A stretch of 64,000 bases of DNA from Haliclystus octoradiatus (Eukaryota > Cnidaria > Staurozoa > Stauromedusae > Haliclystidae), in NCBI GenBank assembly GCA_916610825.1, contig OU744454.1, forward strand, positions 831,001 to 895,000, read 5' to 3'. Positions 1-31,047 of the stretch are shown here, piece after piece. The position numbers were made by a program, and so were the translations under genes. The notes under the pieces are model-generated. The model was not told where the DNA came from. It worked only from the letters and a program-made list of their open reading frames with translations, and made no database searches. How positions within the stretch are numbered: the first letter of the stretch is position 1; every line of letters begins with the position of its first letter.

Positions 1-512
1 TTTCAATGATAACGGCTTTACTCAATTGTTATTAAACCTCATTTCGTATTTGTCATTGTAAAAATGTCGAGCTTGACCTGAGTCTACGTTGGCGTGAAAT
101 TGGTTGGCCAGTCGTTTATAAGTACTTAAGAAAGCGGACGAGTGTAAAATTTGTTACAAGAACATCAATTCCTTTTGAGACGGTGATCTAGCTGTGGTGC
201 TATGCTCGTCACTGTATCTCTTACTGTGAATCTTTTTGTTACGTTTCATGACTAGCGACTACTTTGCTGGATAGCAGTTTAATCACAGAGATAAACGCAT
301 ATTTTGCTGTCGATTTATTTTCTCGTCAACTCAAAAATTCTGTGGCTTCACTTCTTGCTGTGGTTCGTAGATGTTTTTCATAATATTGTAATACACATTG
401 AGATTTATAGACTTTTATCGTTTTTTAATCAATTACTATTTACCTGTATAGCACGGCATATTATTGTATCACAACAAAAAACTATTTTATGTCTATTTTA
501 TATTTAAATCAG
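1..512. other. Intron of MCC entering from the left edge
   Basis: This stretch lies before the first recognisable MCC exon. It ends in a splice acceptor (tttaaatcag at 503-512). The short open frame at 304-507 is AT-rich and Phe/Leu/Ile-rich, resembles no family I know, and crosses into the acceptor region. I see no gene or clear repeat here. The 5' exons of MCC must lie outside the window, because the exon starting at 513 begins inside a codon. Confidence 0.6.
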
Positions 513-3500
513 ATTCGATTTGGAAGAAGTGAGTAAGCAACTTGGCTTGGAAGGAGACGTTTCTGAAATATTGGAGCAGTTTGGAGCTGGCTCAAGTGGT
601 AAAATAGCTTATCGTGATTTTCTTGGATTTAAAACACAATTTACATCAGAAATGAATCGTAGTGGCAATGTTTCGAGTTCAGAATCTGCCAACGAAGGTC
701 CTGCCGATAAAGAAGATTTAGGAGCAGCAAAGGTGAAATCTAAGGAAGACATCTCGGTCAGAGTTAGATCGTTACCAAATAATAGAAGAAATGAAAATGC
801 TTCATCGAGAATGTTTACTGAGGAAAAATTAAGTAAAACACATCGTTTGCAAAAGACATCTAGTTTATCGGAGTATCTCGACCAGCAAACACTGCAGCAT
901 TTAGAATCGTTACAAGTAATTACTCCGGCAACTGCGACTGGACGTGAGCAACCCAAAGGAACCGATTTTCTTGAAATTGCTAATCGAGTGAGTATTCATT
1001 TAATTTCATTTTTTCAAAAACTTTTTTTTCGATTTTTCACGTCCATTTGTTGAAATGAATGGACTGTTTTCACTTTGATCTTTTCGCAAAGATTTGTAAT
1101 GTTTTTGTCAATAAGATGTAAGCTTTTTACAATAGTCACTGCTGTGTCCTTTCAAATTCATATCTGTAAGCTGGTACTACGCTGTTAGCCAGACACAAAG
1201 ATATATCTAACAGGTTTTTTTGAACCAGAATATTGAATTTGAAAAGCACACCCCAAATTCTTGTACTTTTGATTCCAAATGCTTTACAACTTTGCTGAAT
1301 TCCTTGAAAAAAATTGCTTCATATCTGTCAGCAAATACTCATAGGTGTTGACATAAGTCACAATTACTTATGACATTCTTATATTAAAAATATGTTACAG
1401 TGTTTTATTTTATTGTGCCAATCGAAGAGGACCCTTTCAAACAAAGAAGCTGCTGTATTGACACCTTGTTTATTTCTAATTACGTAAACCATTTTATTCC
1501 GCCTACATAATAACAATGGCTGTTAAGACATTTATAATTTGTATTGTTCTTTTCAACTGATTTTCAAATATGCATTCCCTATTTCAAAACATTTTCTTAA
1601 TTTGATGATGATTTATTGACAATATAAACGGTTAATATTTACTAATCGTTTAAAAATCTAATATGTTCGCGTTTGTATGAAACACCGTCACTGAAAATTG
1701 AAAACTTTTCGATTTGTTTCTTTGAGCATTATTGTTGTTTTCAACTTTCAACACTATCTTGCCTAGCAAACATTTGCTAATTGGTAACATCTAGTAAATA
1801 TCGTGTGAGTTTTAGACTGATTTTCCTGTGAATAATAATTTCCCACTTTCAAACAATTACCGTATGAGTGTTGTTGTATTTTAACGTGGAACGATTGACA
1901 ATACAAAAATTATCATCAATGTGTCTGCTAAATATTAGAATTTAACTTTCATCATGTAATGAATTTCAGAATCACTTTCTATTCCAAAGCATGTATTGAT
2001 TGTACAAAACAAGGCATGCGTCAACATATATTCATAATATATTATAGGATACTGTAGTCAAATAGTGCGGACTCTTTTTATCATCAACATAGAAATCGTT
2101 GAGATGAGCCTGAAATTGAAAATGTTAATCCGCAAACGTTAACTTTTTGAATCAATGGTTAGGAAATTTTGATGACATAAAATCTTAAATTGACGATATG
2201 TCTCATTTGATTCTAATGATTTTTGCTTTATACCCAACATTTTGCCTTTTCCTTCTTCATTTTGTAGTCTTCCACAAACTAGGTTTCCAGATTTTAATAT
2301 AGGACCTTGAATAAGAGTGTTTGAATTTATGATTTTTTTAGGGCCTTTTACACGTGATTATTATTTCAATTTTTTAACCACTCAATTTCTGCGGGTAAAA
2401 TCTATTCTGTATTTTCCCGTTATATTATGATATTGTTTCATTCATTTAGAGATGTTAAATAGTTTTCAATAGTATAGTCATGGCTTTGATACGCATCAAA
2501 TATTTTCTTTAGCGTTGACGTACCTTCAAGTCACGTTCGCACGTATATTTCAAACCGTAAAGCAACTGAAGCGAGGAACTAATTTTTATCCGGAAGAAAT
2601 TGTTAAAAAGTTCATCTTGAGGTTTTAAAATCTCATCAACAAATCACTTTAAAAATGTAAACATTCTGTATTTCAAATTGCTTAAATATTTCCGAAAACA
2701 TTTTTTGGTAACTTATGAACCAGTCAATTGACACCACGGCCCCCAGAATTTACTGGTAAAGCGTTATACCTTATATAGTTGAAGGCTATGTCTACACAGT
2801 TTGATTTGCTTTTGTGTCTATAGTAATGTGTACCTGATATTGTCTTTCTTCGTTCAATTATTTCCCCTCTTTTGTTTGTGGTATCTGACTTTTAAAACTG
2901 CATTATAATCATTATGTACACTGGACATAGTTTTGGTGACAGTGTCATTTCATTTGTTTGGCCGCAGAGAAAAGAGCCTCTGTTATATTACCATCTACAG
3001 ACTACATAGAACCGAGGATCGATTTTGATAATTTATGACACCCCATTTGGTAGCCATGACGACGGGGGTTGTACATATCCATTTGATTTGTCTCTGACTT
3101 TCTATTTTTATCGTAAGCCTATTCCAAGCTACAAAACTTTTGAGAGACGATATTATTATTATTTGAATTCACGTTTGGACTTTATTACTGCAGAATAGAT
3201 TATGACAATAAATAAGCACTATAGGCCACGTTGAACATTTTAAAAGCTCGAACGCATATGCCATAGGTCAAATTGAATTATTTCACTCTTCAACTACCGT
3301 TTACAATTTTGAATTGAAATATTAAGTGTGATGATGTGCGTACAGTAGGCCTTCAGTTACATTCTTTCTCATCACGGCAATGATTATCTTCAGATCTCAC
3401 AAGTGAAGCTCTATGATCAAGAAACTAAATCAAAACTCCCAAGCAATCTATCGTGCCGAAGGAGAAACAGGGGATAACCCTTTTTGCATTTCATATCTCT

Positions 3501-6500
3501 GTGTAGTCATTTTCTATAAAACATTATTTGGAGTTGGCCCAACGCTTTTATCGATCGTTCCTGAATAGCAGAATCAGTCTAAATCTTAATCCTAATCCGG
3601 TTAATGAGATTCAATCTTCAGATAGCAGCTTAAGCATGTGTTTGGTGAGACACATAATTGAGTTTACCAAATAAAAAACCTCAACTACATCGTCTATTAC
3701 TGCTTGGTTTTTATATAGTAGACGTTTGTTATTTTTAAAATTAAATTTACATTGATTAATATATTCAATGATTTGCTAATACTTTAATTTGATGTTTTCA
3801 ACTTCAGCAAGCTTTGTTAGATATGTTTATCGTAAATTTCCCAATGAAAAATTTATTTTTGAATCTTCTCAGTTATTGACGCCGCATCTTATTACCGGCT
3901 ATTGTTTTTGATTCATTTGTGTTGTCTGCTCCTGTAAACATTGCACCTGCGACGGATGGACTATTAAACTATACGCAAGAAGAGCAGCTTGTTCTGATCT
4001 CTGACGTGCGCGCAACTCTTATTATTACCGTCTTTCCCTCAAGATTGTCGCTGTTGAAGTTTAACGCAGTACACGGGGAGGTTGTACAATTCACCTGTTA
4101 TCGTTATTATAGTTGAATAAGACTGTCGCCTATCCTCTACCTGTTTATCTGTTGTTGAGTGCCATTGTCAGTTCAGCTGGTTGGATATCCACACGTGCTG
4201 ATCTATTCTGCTACTGTCGCTATCCTTCATACTTCTCTACTTGACTTTAAAAATAGATATCTATTTTGCTATAATTGTATACGTTACGATTGTTACAATC
4301 TTTCAAAGTTGTAATCTAAAGCGTAACTGAGGACTTGGTCGCATTTTAGCGGCAGATTGTACAGCTATGATTGGAATTGCTGAACACGTGTTTTAATAGT
4401 ATGTTCATCTGGTGTTATGGAACCGTCATTTACTATACAAAGCGAACACAGAGGAGACTGTATTCAACGACTGGTAGTTTCAAATTGATGAATGGCTTTG
4501 AGCGCAAAAGGTCTTGTTTCATGCAATGCGTATGTTAACATTATAGGTTCGCATTTGTTAAAGCTGCACAGGGTGAGGATATTATTCATCTTCAGCATCG
4601 TCGACGTGTTTATTTTGAACAAATTCTCTTTGTTGTACAGGCCAAGGAATTTTTAGCGCTTGGATTTGTTTATGGAGCCAAATTAACGTAGGAGTTGTAG
4701 TTGTATGCTGCTAATGTCATATGTATCTGATTAATTAAACAATTTATTTTTATTATGTCATTCTATTATCATGGCGATAAATATCAGCCTTCATGCAGTT
4801 TGATTTGCATAATTAGATGTGGAAACTGTAGGCTATTACACAAATAACGAAATATTATTCACTTATTTTTGAACTAAAGCAGCGACGCTGGGCGTAGTTA
4901 ATATTTCTATATTTAGATTTATTCAACTTACTTCTTTTTCATTTTTTAGCTCCACATTGCAGCTCTCTCGTCACTTAAAAATGAGATTTATGATTCAAAC
5001 AGTCGACTTCATCACGTGACTACAGAGAGGGACAACCTTCGACATCAAAACAATCAACTTACATCCGCAAAACAAAAAATGCAACATGAATTCGATGACA
5101 AATTACAATCTCAGGTAATCCTATATTTCTTATTACTGAATATTACTATCTGGATTCATTATTAATTATATGTTCTCACCCCTTACAAAATACAAGCGTA
5201 TTTTACAACACCATTCTCACATGAACGAAATAATGTAGCGAATTACATATGTCATGTACTTTATGATTTGATTTTCACGTCTGTAACGTTTAAACATTCC
5301 ATCTTTTAGAAATGGAATATACTTTTTTGTGGTAAAATTGACCTCTTGTAAAATGTGCTACTGCAATAGCTGTTGGCTGTTGTTGCTATTAACAATGACG
5401 AAATGTTTAAAAATATCATTTAGTAAGCCGTGTTTACAATCCGCGATTGGAAATGAATCTTCTCTTCAAAACAAAATAATAAAAATGCTTATTTGATTTA
5501 ATATGTTATCAGATGATGAGGGTGACTGAATTACAAAGTGTAATTGCTGAATTAACAAGAAAACTCAATCAAACAACCGAGAATATTATTATCGAAGAAG
5601 AAGACGAAGAATCTCCGGATAATGATGGACTCCATTCGCCTGGCACATCAGACATGGAAGTTGAAGGTAGTCTATGTTTTATTGCAACTACTATTCAAGT
5701 ATAGATTATGATTATTATTGTCTGCAATGGTATACTGTAATGTGGTAAACGCCACGTGATTGATAATATCCATGGCTACAATCTGTACCAGATCCCCTCT
5801 TCGATGGTTGACCGATTTCCCCTTTTTATTGTTTTGTTAAGGTTGATGTGTATTTCATGAGATGAATTCATCTTCACAAATATTCTCACCTGGAAATTGA
5901 ACTGTTTGTTTTCCAATAAATTGCGGTGGATCTTTTGAGTAATTCATAATTGTACGTTATCTTTGCACGTACACGAAGGTTATTAGTTATCTCTACATCT
6001 GAAAATCCTTATTAATTTATATAATCTATTGGTTGGCTGAGACGCATATTCTTTTGTATAAATGAAATAGAGTATAGACAATATTGCAGACGCGCATATA
6101 GATTTATTTGCCTGATGATAGAACAATTGTAATACTGATAGTAATAGAATCACTCATCCGCCTCTTTTGTAGACGGGAGCTCTGGAGCAACTGACTGATC
6201 GACTTACAAACGGTAATGACCTCGGTGGGACACAGCCTGCTTGGAGACTGGTTGCCTTATCATTTGCGATTAACTGTTTTGAACGTGCTTGCATGGATCT
6301 CTGTGTAGTGTTATGCTAATGCATCTTATCTCTCTCAATCATTTTACCCTCGTAACAGTAGACTGAGATCGAAGAACGATAATTGTCCGAAAATGCACGT
6401 TTTTTTTGTGTTACCTCATGGCTAGCCTAACTCGATTGTAAAAGTTGTGACTCCATTGTAGCTGTTGAGACAAAAGTGGAGAGTGTCTGAACTATGGTCT

Positions 6501-9500
6501 GACAATAAAATTTAGCCATCCGGTATTCTAGATTTGGATTTTGTTCTAAAAATCAAAAACATATCCGTTTTCTTCTGAGATTGCTCGAGTCTTCTGGAAT
6601 TTAGGGACCGCTCATTATTTATGACCGGGGTTGGGACCGAAGAGATTGGGGTTGGGTAAATAAAAATTATTGTCAAAAAAGGTTGGGTAAACAAAAAAAT
6701 AATTCAATGATACCACTAGTTCCATTTAAAATACAAAGAGGAAGCATTTTCAGCTCTCATTTTCATGTAAACTAGCAATTTTGGCAGTTAGCTTGAAACA
6801 AGAACTTCCATGTTCTTGTGCAAGTAGTATCAAGAACAAAGCACCTCGATATTTTACTTACGGTTGGGTAAACAAATTTTTGACGTTCTTTATGGTTGGA
6901 TAAAAGGAATATATAGTTGAAAAATTGGAGCTCTTCGGCCCCAACCCGTTCATAAATGATGAGCGGTCCCTTAGGATTGTATGACGGATTGGTGAATTTC
7001 AACTTTTTATACTTTTTATACAGTATGGTTCATATATAGTTAGAGGGTTGGTGGGCTTCATACTCAAAGCGTGGATGGTTTCTATCATTTTCTTTGGTAG
7101 CGTAATAGTTTTGCTATGCGGTGTTTGTTTTACAACAAGGCTTGTTCGTTCTCACGCCAGCCACATCTTCAACTTCAAAGTTTCCCGTGTTTGGTGCTAT
7201 GTTACGTGCAGTCAGTGCCGTTAGATTTGGGAATGTAACGACATTTGTTATTCACGAAGACTGATCCATCTCATTTATAAATTATATCCGATAATTGATA
7301 GTTGAAAGATTGGATTGCCATCGATTTAAAAATCAAATTGTTTTTATCTCGCCTGATAGATTTTGAAGGCGAGTTGAATAGTCATGAGTTATTTAATATA
7401 AAATGACATTCATGCAAATAATGTATAAACCATTTCTGTCTCTCACTGATATTGATTTTGAATAAGAGCGTCTGCTGTCAATTAAAAAGACCACGCGTGT
7501 TAGATAGTAATAAATGAAAATCTTCATAATTTGTTTGAGTGTTTTAGTTGGATTTCAACCAAATGACTGTGTATAAGAAGTGGCAATTTAATTGTTATAA
7601 ATCGTGTTTGGATCATTGTAGCTTTGCGCCATTGTCGATTAGGTTTTATTTTGAACCGCAAAAGCCAGCTGCTTGACGCTGAAAGTGTTTCGCTGTTAAA
7701 GCTGTTGGCTAAAATTTCCATGTTCACATGTCGAATAATGTCGATTATGTATTATATGGCTGAAATTATATCAAAATAATGACTTCATGATGTTGCAATG
7801 CCAAGTAAGACGTCAGAAAAAGAACACGGGCCTTGTGAGACGTTACAGATATAGCAACGAAATGGTGTTGTACGCCGCGAAATAGATTCACATGAATTGA
7901 AGAGAATTAGAGAATTTATTCCTCGTTCTATTTATTTCTTTATTGCTAATCAAATGTTAAAAAAAATGTTTCGTGTTAATGAAAGCCCTTGGAAATTATC
8001 AAAGAGCCTTTTCCGTCGTGAGTTAATGCAGTATTTACATGGCATTTAATATATTTTATAATATTCTCATGCTAAGCCCTAATAGTTTGCTAATGTCTTC
8101 TTGGAAGATAATTTAATTGTTAGTTGATTATTATTTATCATTAATTTATGAATTTTTACTTAATTACATTATTTATTCATTTATATTTATCTAATAAATG
8201 GTGATGTGGCTTTTCAAATCGATTGTATATTTTGATTGTTGCTATGTTTTTTTATTTGCGAGCTGTGCTCTTGTTTTCATTTCGTTGAATTTTCAAACAT
8301 TTTTTCATTGTCTTTTGATAGGATCAAGAGATTCGTTTGAATGTTCATGTAAAGAAGACGATTGTGATAATTGTTGTTTTAAAGGACCTAATCAAGTCAA
8401 TTTTCTCGCTACTACAAATGATCTCCCTGTTGATGAACGACCACCTGTGTCAGCGACTGAAATCAGTAATCAACCAAGTGTTGGTCAGATAGAAAATTCG
8501 ATTACAGATCGAAAAAAACATGATGAGCTGCATAGGGGCAGTGAAACTGTTGAACAGAAAAAGGTAGGCCGCCAGAAACTGTTATTTTTGGCATTTGTAA
8601 AAGGAGAGGCATAAACTTTTAAAAACTCGTCAAACCGTTTTTTCAGCAATGTGATCGAGAACAAAATATAATCTTCTTGTGTTGTTGTTGTTGCTATGAC
8701 TGATTTTTTTTACCACAAAATTACATAGGATAATCAATAAATGATTCATATTTATTATTCATAGAATATTGTAAGTGGTGGTGAAAACAACACTGATATC
8801 AACCAATTAAAAAAGACGATATCTTTGTTGGTCAAAGAGAAGGATAATCGTGAGTGTTTTAAACCTGTCAACATTTTACATTGTAATATGATTTCTATGT
8901 TTATACTATCATTTAGTTCGTATACAGGTTCTGTGTTTGTTATTTAGCCTTCCCCTGTTTGTGTTTTGATTTTACGATTTGATGCACAACTGCTTTTGGT
9001 CGATTTAATTCGATTGAGTCTTCTATTGTAGTCATTTATTCTCTGTTGATATCCTCAAATGTTCCTTTCACATCTGCGGGACCTATCTGTGGATGCATCA
9101 ATGTTGAACAAATGACCAACAATGACTATATAAGGCGTTGGAAATCACATTTAATTGAAAATCCAAAACGTAATACAGTACAATCCTTATTTACATGAAG
9201 TTCACCATCTTTTCTCGTCAATTCGTTTACAATCAAATCCAATGTACCTCTGAATTGAGAAGATACTCGATACCAGTAACGCTAAATCTTGCACCGTTTT
9301 TTCTCAGAAATATGTAACGTTATTATCTCGAGTTTTGAAAGATAGATTCTGCTGTTGTTTCAAATGATTGACGTGCATTGAATCTCAGTATAAGATCGAC
9401 ATAGCCCCTGACAGTGATATTGTGTTTTTTATATGCGACACTTCAACAAAAACGACAAGCGCGTTTAAAAATGAAACATCGTTTTATGTCTTGTGCTGTT

Positions 9501-12500
9501 CTGCTTTATTATTGTTAAATATAGCCGATATTTAGAGATTAAGTGAGGTATTATAGACCCTGTTAAACACCCTGTTAAACTTATATGTTCATTGAGATGA
9601 TCGATTCAAACAGAATTGCCACTTCAATAGTAACTACTTCGGACGATAAACGATTAAACTTGATTTAGACATAATGCTGCTGACGATTTATCAAGTAACT
9701 GTAAGAACATACTCGTTTTGTTTACAGTGATACATTTAACATCTATTTTATCAGGGATGATATGATAACTATATTTGTTATTTTAATATGGTATTTTATG
9801 ATTTTTGTTTTCTACAGTTGAAAAACAGTTACAAAAAGCAAGCGTTACTGATTACGTTTCTCGTCGATCGAATGCGCCGTCATCCGTGAATGAGGTAAGT
9901 AAGGCAATTTAAGTGCTGCCTTCGCTTGCAATTCTACGATCGTTACAGTAGTATAGTCCAATAGAAAAATTCAACAATTTATATAGACATTTGACAGTCA
10001 GATGATATTCTGAACTTAGTATTAGAGTCAAAAAATATTTTAAAAATAGCACCGGAACTACTGTAGCTCCAGCCTCTTTTCACTTGTATCTGGGTTTTAA
10101 CAATAAGACAATTGTCCAGATGATTGTTTGATTTTTTCTTTGGGAACATGCTACGACACAGATCATAGATATCTTTTCCGCATTTATTGAGTAAACATTT
10201 TTATTTCAACGCCAGTAGTAATTTGATAAACGTAGCTATGATCCTATCTAACTTTCTAGGCTTGGTTATGTATTTTTAACTTTTGATGAGATAAAATACA
10301 AAATCGTTTCCGGATTTTGCTATCGTTATTTTATCTATAAATAATCGTTAAATCTTTTAGGATTAAATTTACATTTAAAATAATCTTATTTTTGTATTCC
10401 GTTGTCTAATGTTTGCTAATCCGTATCTTCCCGCAGGAATTGAACGGTGTCCGGATTGAACGTGAACAATTGAAAATGAAATTGCGTAAAAGTGAACAAG
10501 ATCTCGAGGAAATCAAAGCGGTGAATCTGACGATCCGCGAAGAACGAGAGAAATTACGTAAAAAGGTATTTATAGTTGTTCTTGTGAATACAAATATGAT
10601 TTATATGCTGATGAGCGATGATTAGTTAATAAAATAGTTGAAAAGAAACGAGGTAGAGCCTTTACCGTAACTCTGTGCTTAACGTATTGATAACGATCAT
10701 CAAACAATAATAATATTTGAAGATTACCGTCTGATGATCACTATAAAGTTTGAAACTCCGACTTAAGGAAAAGCCTTGTTTCTCATTGTTCTATAATACG
10801 CTCTGTCCCTTGCGGCATTGAGCACTATCTTAAATGTTCAGCCATCCATTTGTTAACTATTTCATTTATCCATCTTGTCATTAATTAGTCAACATTTCAA
10901 TCCGTTGCTAATCCTTTTTCATTTTACGTCATAGATTCGTTCCTTACAAGATTCCGTGGATAAAAAGAACTCCGTGGCAACCCCTCCCCCTTCGACACAG
11001 TCGTCTGCGCAAGTGCGTTATTCCTCGCAAGCTGAATCAGTGGATTATTCATCAACAAGTTCACCCCCGTTATCAAGAAAGAACTCCCTTCAACATTTTA
11101 TACCTCCCCAAGGAAATGCCTCGTTCAGAACATCAGCCTCATCTCCGTTTGTCCCTGTTAAAAGTAGTAGTAGTGTTACTGGTAGCAGCCCAAATTCTAC
11201 TTTGCATCGAAGCGGAACATTTCCTGTGACAAGTGATCTCGGTTCTTCGGTTTGCGGCGACGATACTTCGTCCGGTCATTCTGTGATTCTTGTCAAATGC
11301 TTACGTGGCCGTATACCAGAAACGTTATTACAAACCCTGACGACGTACGGGACGCTAGAGCAAGTCATGAACGCTTTACTTGAGCACTACGAGGTTGAAA
11401 TATCCGAAAAGACACGTGAAAAGAGTTTGGAACGCGAACGATCATCGAGCCAAATTGACCATTTGAAATCACAGAACGACTTACTTTTATTATGTTTAGA
11501 AGAAAGTAAAGCGAATTGTGAAAGATTATCTGCGTTAGTTGGGAAATACGAAAGTAATAATACGGCGTTATCTTTAGCATTGCAAAGTACGGACGAATTA
11601 ACGGAAGCTTATGAAGTGATGTTACAGTTACAAGAGTCTGAACAGGATTTATTTCTAAAGAACTGCCAAGCAGCTGGCGTAGCGCAATCAGCCAACGTAG
11701 ATACTATGAAATCACTGGCAAGTACACGGTCGTCGCGTTCAAACGCTTCGGCTACGTCGTCCAACCTACAATATCAATTAACATACGGTGACGACTTGAA
11801 TAACTTCGAAGATGAAAACGGTGAACATTCATACCGTAACTCGGCCGTAAAACGCCGTGACGCTGAAATCCACGCAAAGATGTTATTACAAAAATTCGAT
11901 CGAAAATACGAAAGTCAGATCACTGGCGGAATGAGCTCTGTGACAAGCGTCCGATCTAGCAATCAACATTTGTGGGACGAAGACGAAACAAGCTATAAAA
12001 GTCGCACAAGTACTGCAAGTTCGGTTAACTCGTCAACGGTAGATGAATTATCAAAAGAAGAGGAATGTAAATTAAAGGATTATATCCGCGTTTTAAAAAC
12101 TGAACGGACAACGGTAGAAACGACGGTACAAACTGCTGTTGAATCCGCAAATGATGTGATCGAAGGTATTGATGATTATTCAATAGATTATGAGGATCAA
12201 AATAGAGAACGGTATATTGAAATGGAAACCGCCGTTTTAGTGCAAGAGTTACAAGCGAAACGAGAAGAACGAGCGGAATTGAAACATAGGGTGTATTTAC
12301 TAGAGAAAGAGAAGAAATCACTTGAAGTGCGATTAAATGCACGTGAAGCACAAGAACACGCTTATATCGTGCATATTGAACATTTAAAAAGTGAAGTTAA
12401 GGAACAAATTAGAAAACGTAAACAATTTATGACGGATGTCAATAGGAGATACGCCAATAACGCATCTTCGCAGGTGAGCGCACGGGACTTCTTTCTTTTC

Positions 12501-13456
12501 TGTACATTGAGTTGGGTCGTTTTATAATGATGAAATCGTTTTTGATTGTAGGATGACGATATCTGCAGCCCGAGTCTGCCATCTCATGGTGTTTCAAACG
12601 ATAATCGTGAAGATTCATCCGATTCGCAGGACACATCTCGCCGAGAGAATAAATTAAGATCACGCATTCAAGAATTAGTGGAAACGCTTGAAAAATTAAC
12701 GAAGAATTCTGAGATCCGGCAGCAGCAGACGGCAGAGTATATAGCTGATTTGAAGCGAGCAAACGGCGCATTGGTGGCTGCCTATGAGAAAGCGAAGAAA
12801 AGGCACGCTGCGAGGTTGAAGAAATTCGAAGCGCAATTAGTTTGTATGTCAGAGAGACATCAGGCACAGGTGAGAATATTTTACTCTGATTTAAATCACT
12901 CAAATCAGGGAATAGCAGTGATTTCAAACGCTATTGCAGAGAAATGTGTCTAAAGCGGCACCCCTAGGGAACTTTATAAGATTTATGTTATGGCGGTATG
13001 CCGTTATAGTCAATTATTTATTAGAAGAAAGATACCAAATCTCACCAGGCACATCAGTTGAATTCAGTTCGTTATAAACAACAATCCGTTAGATAAACAG
13101 TTTCAAATGTACTAACACAATAACCGTGAATTAGTTGTGAAAGAACGGGAAATTAGCAAATGTTTTAAATAACTAGTCACGTGCATAATATTATATACAA
13201 AACGTGAGATTACAAAAAATATTGGTCAATTTCAAATTCAAAGAGTTTAAATGATTTTAAGTTGATAGTTAATTATAAATGTGTGTCAATTGATATAATT
13301 GCAGTTTTAACTTTTTTAATCTAGAATCAATCTACATTCATCATAATTTTGTTAACAACGTTGCTGCATGATAACTATTTTTAGGTCGCAACATTGAAAG
13401 AGCGAATCGCCACTTCTGAAGCAGTCAAAACCGTCAACGGAGAAACATCATTATAG
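513..13456 (+). CDS. MCC: MCC orthologue (mutated in colorectal cancer protein), 5'-partial, ten exons
   Basis: Exons: 513-987, 4950-5114, 5513-5666, 8322-8563, 8765-8849, 9818-9894, 10437-10565, 10935-12473, 12552-12869, 13385-13456. All introns are GT-AG and the frame is continuous for 1084 residues. The first visible exon carries an EF-hand-like segment (FDLEEV...GKIAYRDFL), as in the long MCC isoform. Coiled-coil blocks follow. The 1.5-kb exon holds the family signature HLKSQNDLL...LEESKANCERLSALVGKYESN. Near the end comes KNSEIRQQQTAEY...LKRANGALVAAYEKAKK. The protein ends in ETSL, the same class I PDZ ligand I know from human MCC. The family is a cytoplasmic and membrane-associated scaffold tied to Wnt, NF-kB and polarity signalling; that role is family knowledge, not seen here. 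One oddity is a Cys cluster (ECSCKEDDCDNCC) at the start of exon 8322-8563 that I do not recall in vertebrate MCC. Only the outside 5' end is uncertain. Confidence 0.93.
988..4949 (+). other. Large MCC intron, 4 kb, no gene seen
   Basis: The intron lies between the EF-hand exon and the first coiled-coil exon. It is AT-rich. I found no coding exon with family similarity and no tandem array. A slightly GC-richer open patch at about 3919-4116 was considered and rejected. Confidence 0.6.
5667..8321 (+). other. MCC intron containing the TTA-flanked MITE
   Basis: The intron lies between exons 5513-5666 and 8322-8563. Apart from the MITE at 6604-6970 I see nothing coding. The 3' end is very AT-rich before the acceptor at 8320-8321. 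Confidence 0.6.
6604..6970. mobile_element. MITE with about 24-bp terminal inverted repeats and TTA target duplication (MCC intron)
   Basis: The left end reads GGGACCGCTCATTATTTATGA and the right end is its reverse complement (TCATAAATGATGAGCGGTCCC). Both are flanked by TTA (6601-6603 and 6971-6973). A 3-bp TTA/TWA duplication with GGG-starting ends is typical of PIF/Harbinger or ISL2EU-type non-autonomous elements; that family assignment is inference. Inside, 'ggttgggtaaa(c/t)aaa' is repeated. The minus-strand reading frames at 6512-6694 and 6772-7002 are products of this element, not genes. Confidence 0.8.
10680..10825 (+). repeat. Decayed member of the hammerhead-ribozyme repeat family (MCC intron)
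   Basis: The sequence ccgtCTGATGA, then a weak hairpin, then tttGAAACtcc occurs at 10727-10768. It is followed by the family's downstream module GCTCTG (10800-10805) ... GAGCA (10820-10824). The cleavage-side GU and stem I are not intact, so I call it a degenerate relative of the copies at 20.7, 25.2, 42.5 and 54.2 kb rather than a working ribozyme. Confidence 0.45.
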
Positions 13457-14221
13457 CGAATAGAAAGCGAAGAAAGATCTATTTTCAAAGTAGAACTACC
13501 AGAAGACAATCCACATAGTTAATTAGTAACCATTTTGTTTTTCAAATTATATAAGAAAATATCCAAGATATTTAAAAGAAAGAAACTAGCTTTTGCTATT
13601 GTAAATTTTTTATTCTTGCCTTGTTTATATACTCAGTGCGAGTATTCAAATTGGCAGTATTATATTAACATTGTACAGCATATTGAAAAATATAATGTTT
13701 TGCAAGAAATTAAAATCAAAGTATTTCATGAATGATGTTTTCTATCGCTTAATTAATATTCTGTTGTAAAGGAAATGATGACTCTTCTCGCCTTCTATGC
13801 AGTCGGAAAAGCGGAATCAAAAAATGAAATAAATTATTATTCACTATATTGTGTAACTTATTTTGAGGGTCCTAAAGTGGAATAGATAGATAGAACTGGT
13901 TACACTTTTAGCCATAATAAGATTGGTGACGTTTCGATTTTGTTATACTGCATGATCGTAACGAAAGAAGAAATGAATAGGTAGTTTAAATTATGCTGGT
14001 TAAGATATACAACCAAGAAGAACTTCTATAGTATTTCCTATTGTAATTTAGATATATTTAGTTAATGAGATTTTTTATGGCGGTTTAAAGGAGGGTCTTT
14101 GGTTGTTTCGATGTTGGAGCTTGAAAGAAAGATCAAGAAGACCAATTGTTTTTATAAAAGTCAAATTTAATTCTTACAATTATTCCGTTCACCAGAAGAA
14201 TGATTATTTAAATATTAAATA
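13457..14221. other. Convergent intergenic region between MCC and AP1
   Basis: The region holds the MCC 3' UTR and the 3' UTR of the minus-strand aminopeptidase AP1. The open frame at 13535-13735 is AT-rich with no recognisable similarity and I treat it as non-coding UTR. Confidence 0.6.
13828..13833 (+). promoter_or_regulatory. Polyadenylation signal AATAAA, probable MCC 3' end
   Basis: A canonical AATAAA lies about 370 nt downstream of the MCC stop at 13454-13456, ahead of the convergent AP1 gene, whose last codon is at 14222. Confidence 0.6.

Positions 14222-31047
<16,826 letters not shown>

Noticed and set aside
609..956. 115-codon antisense frame over the first MCC exon
   Set aside because: It is a shadow of the coding strand, with no independent similarity or splice context.
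3919..4116. Possible cryptic MCC exon in the 4-kb intron
   Set aside because: Slightly higher GC, but no similarity to MCC or any family I recognise, and the flanking exons already join in frame without it.
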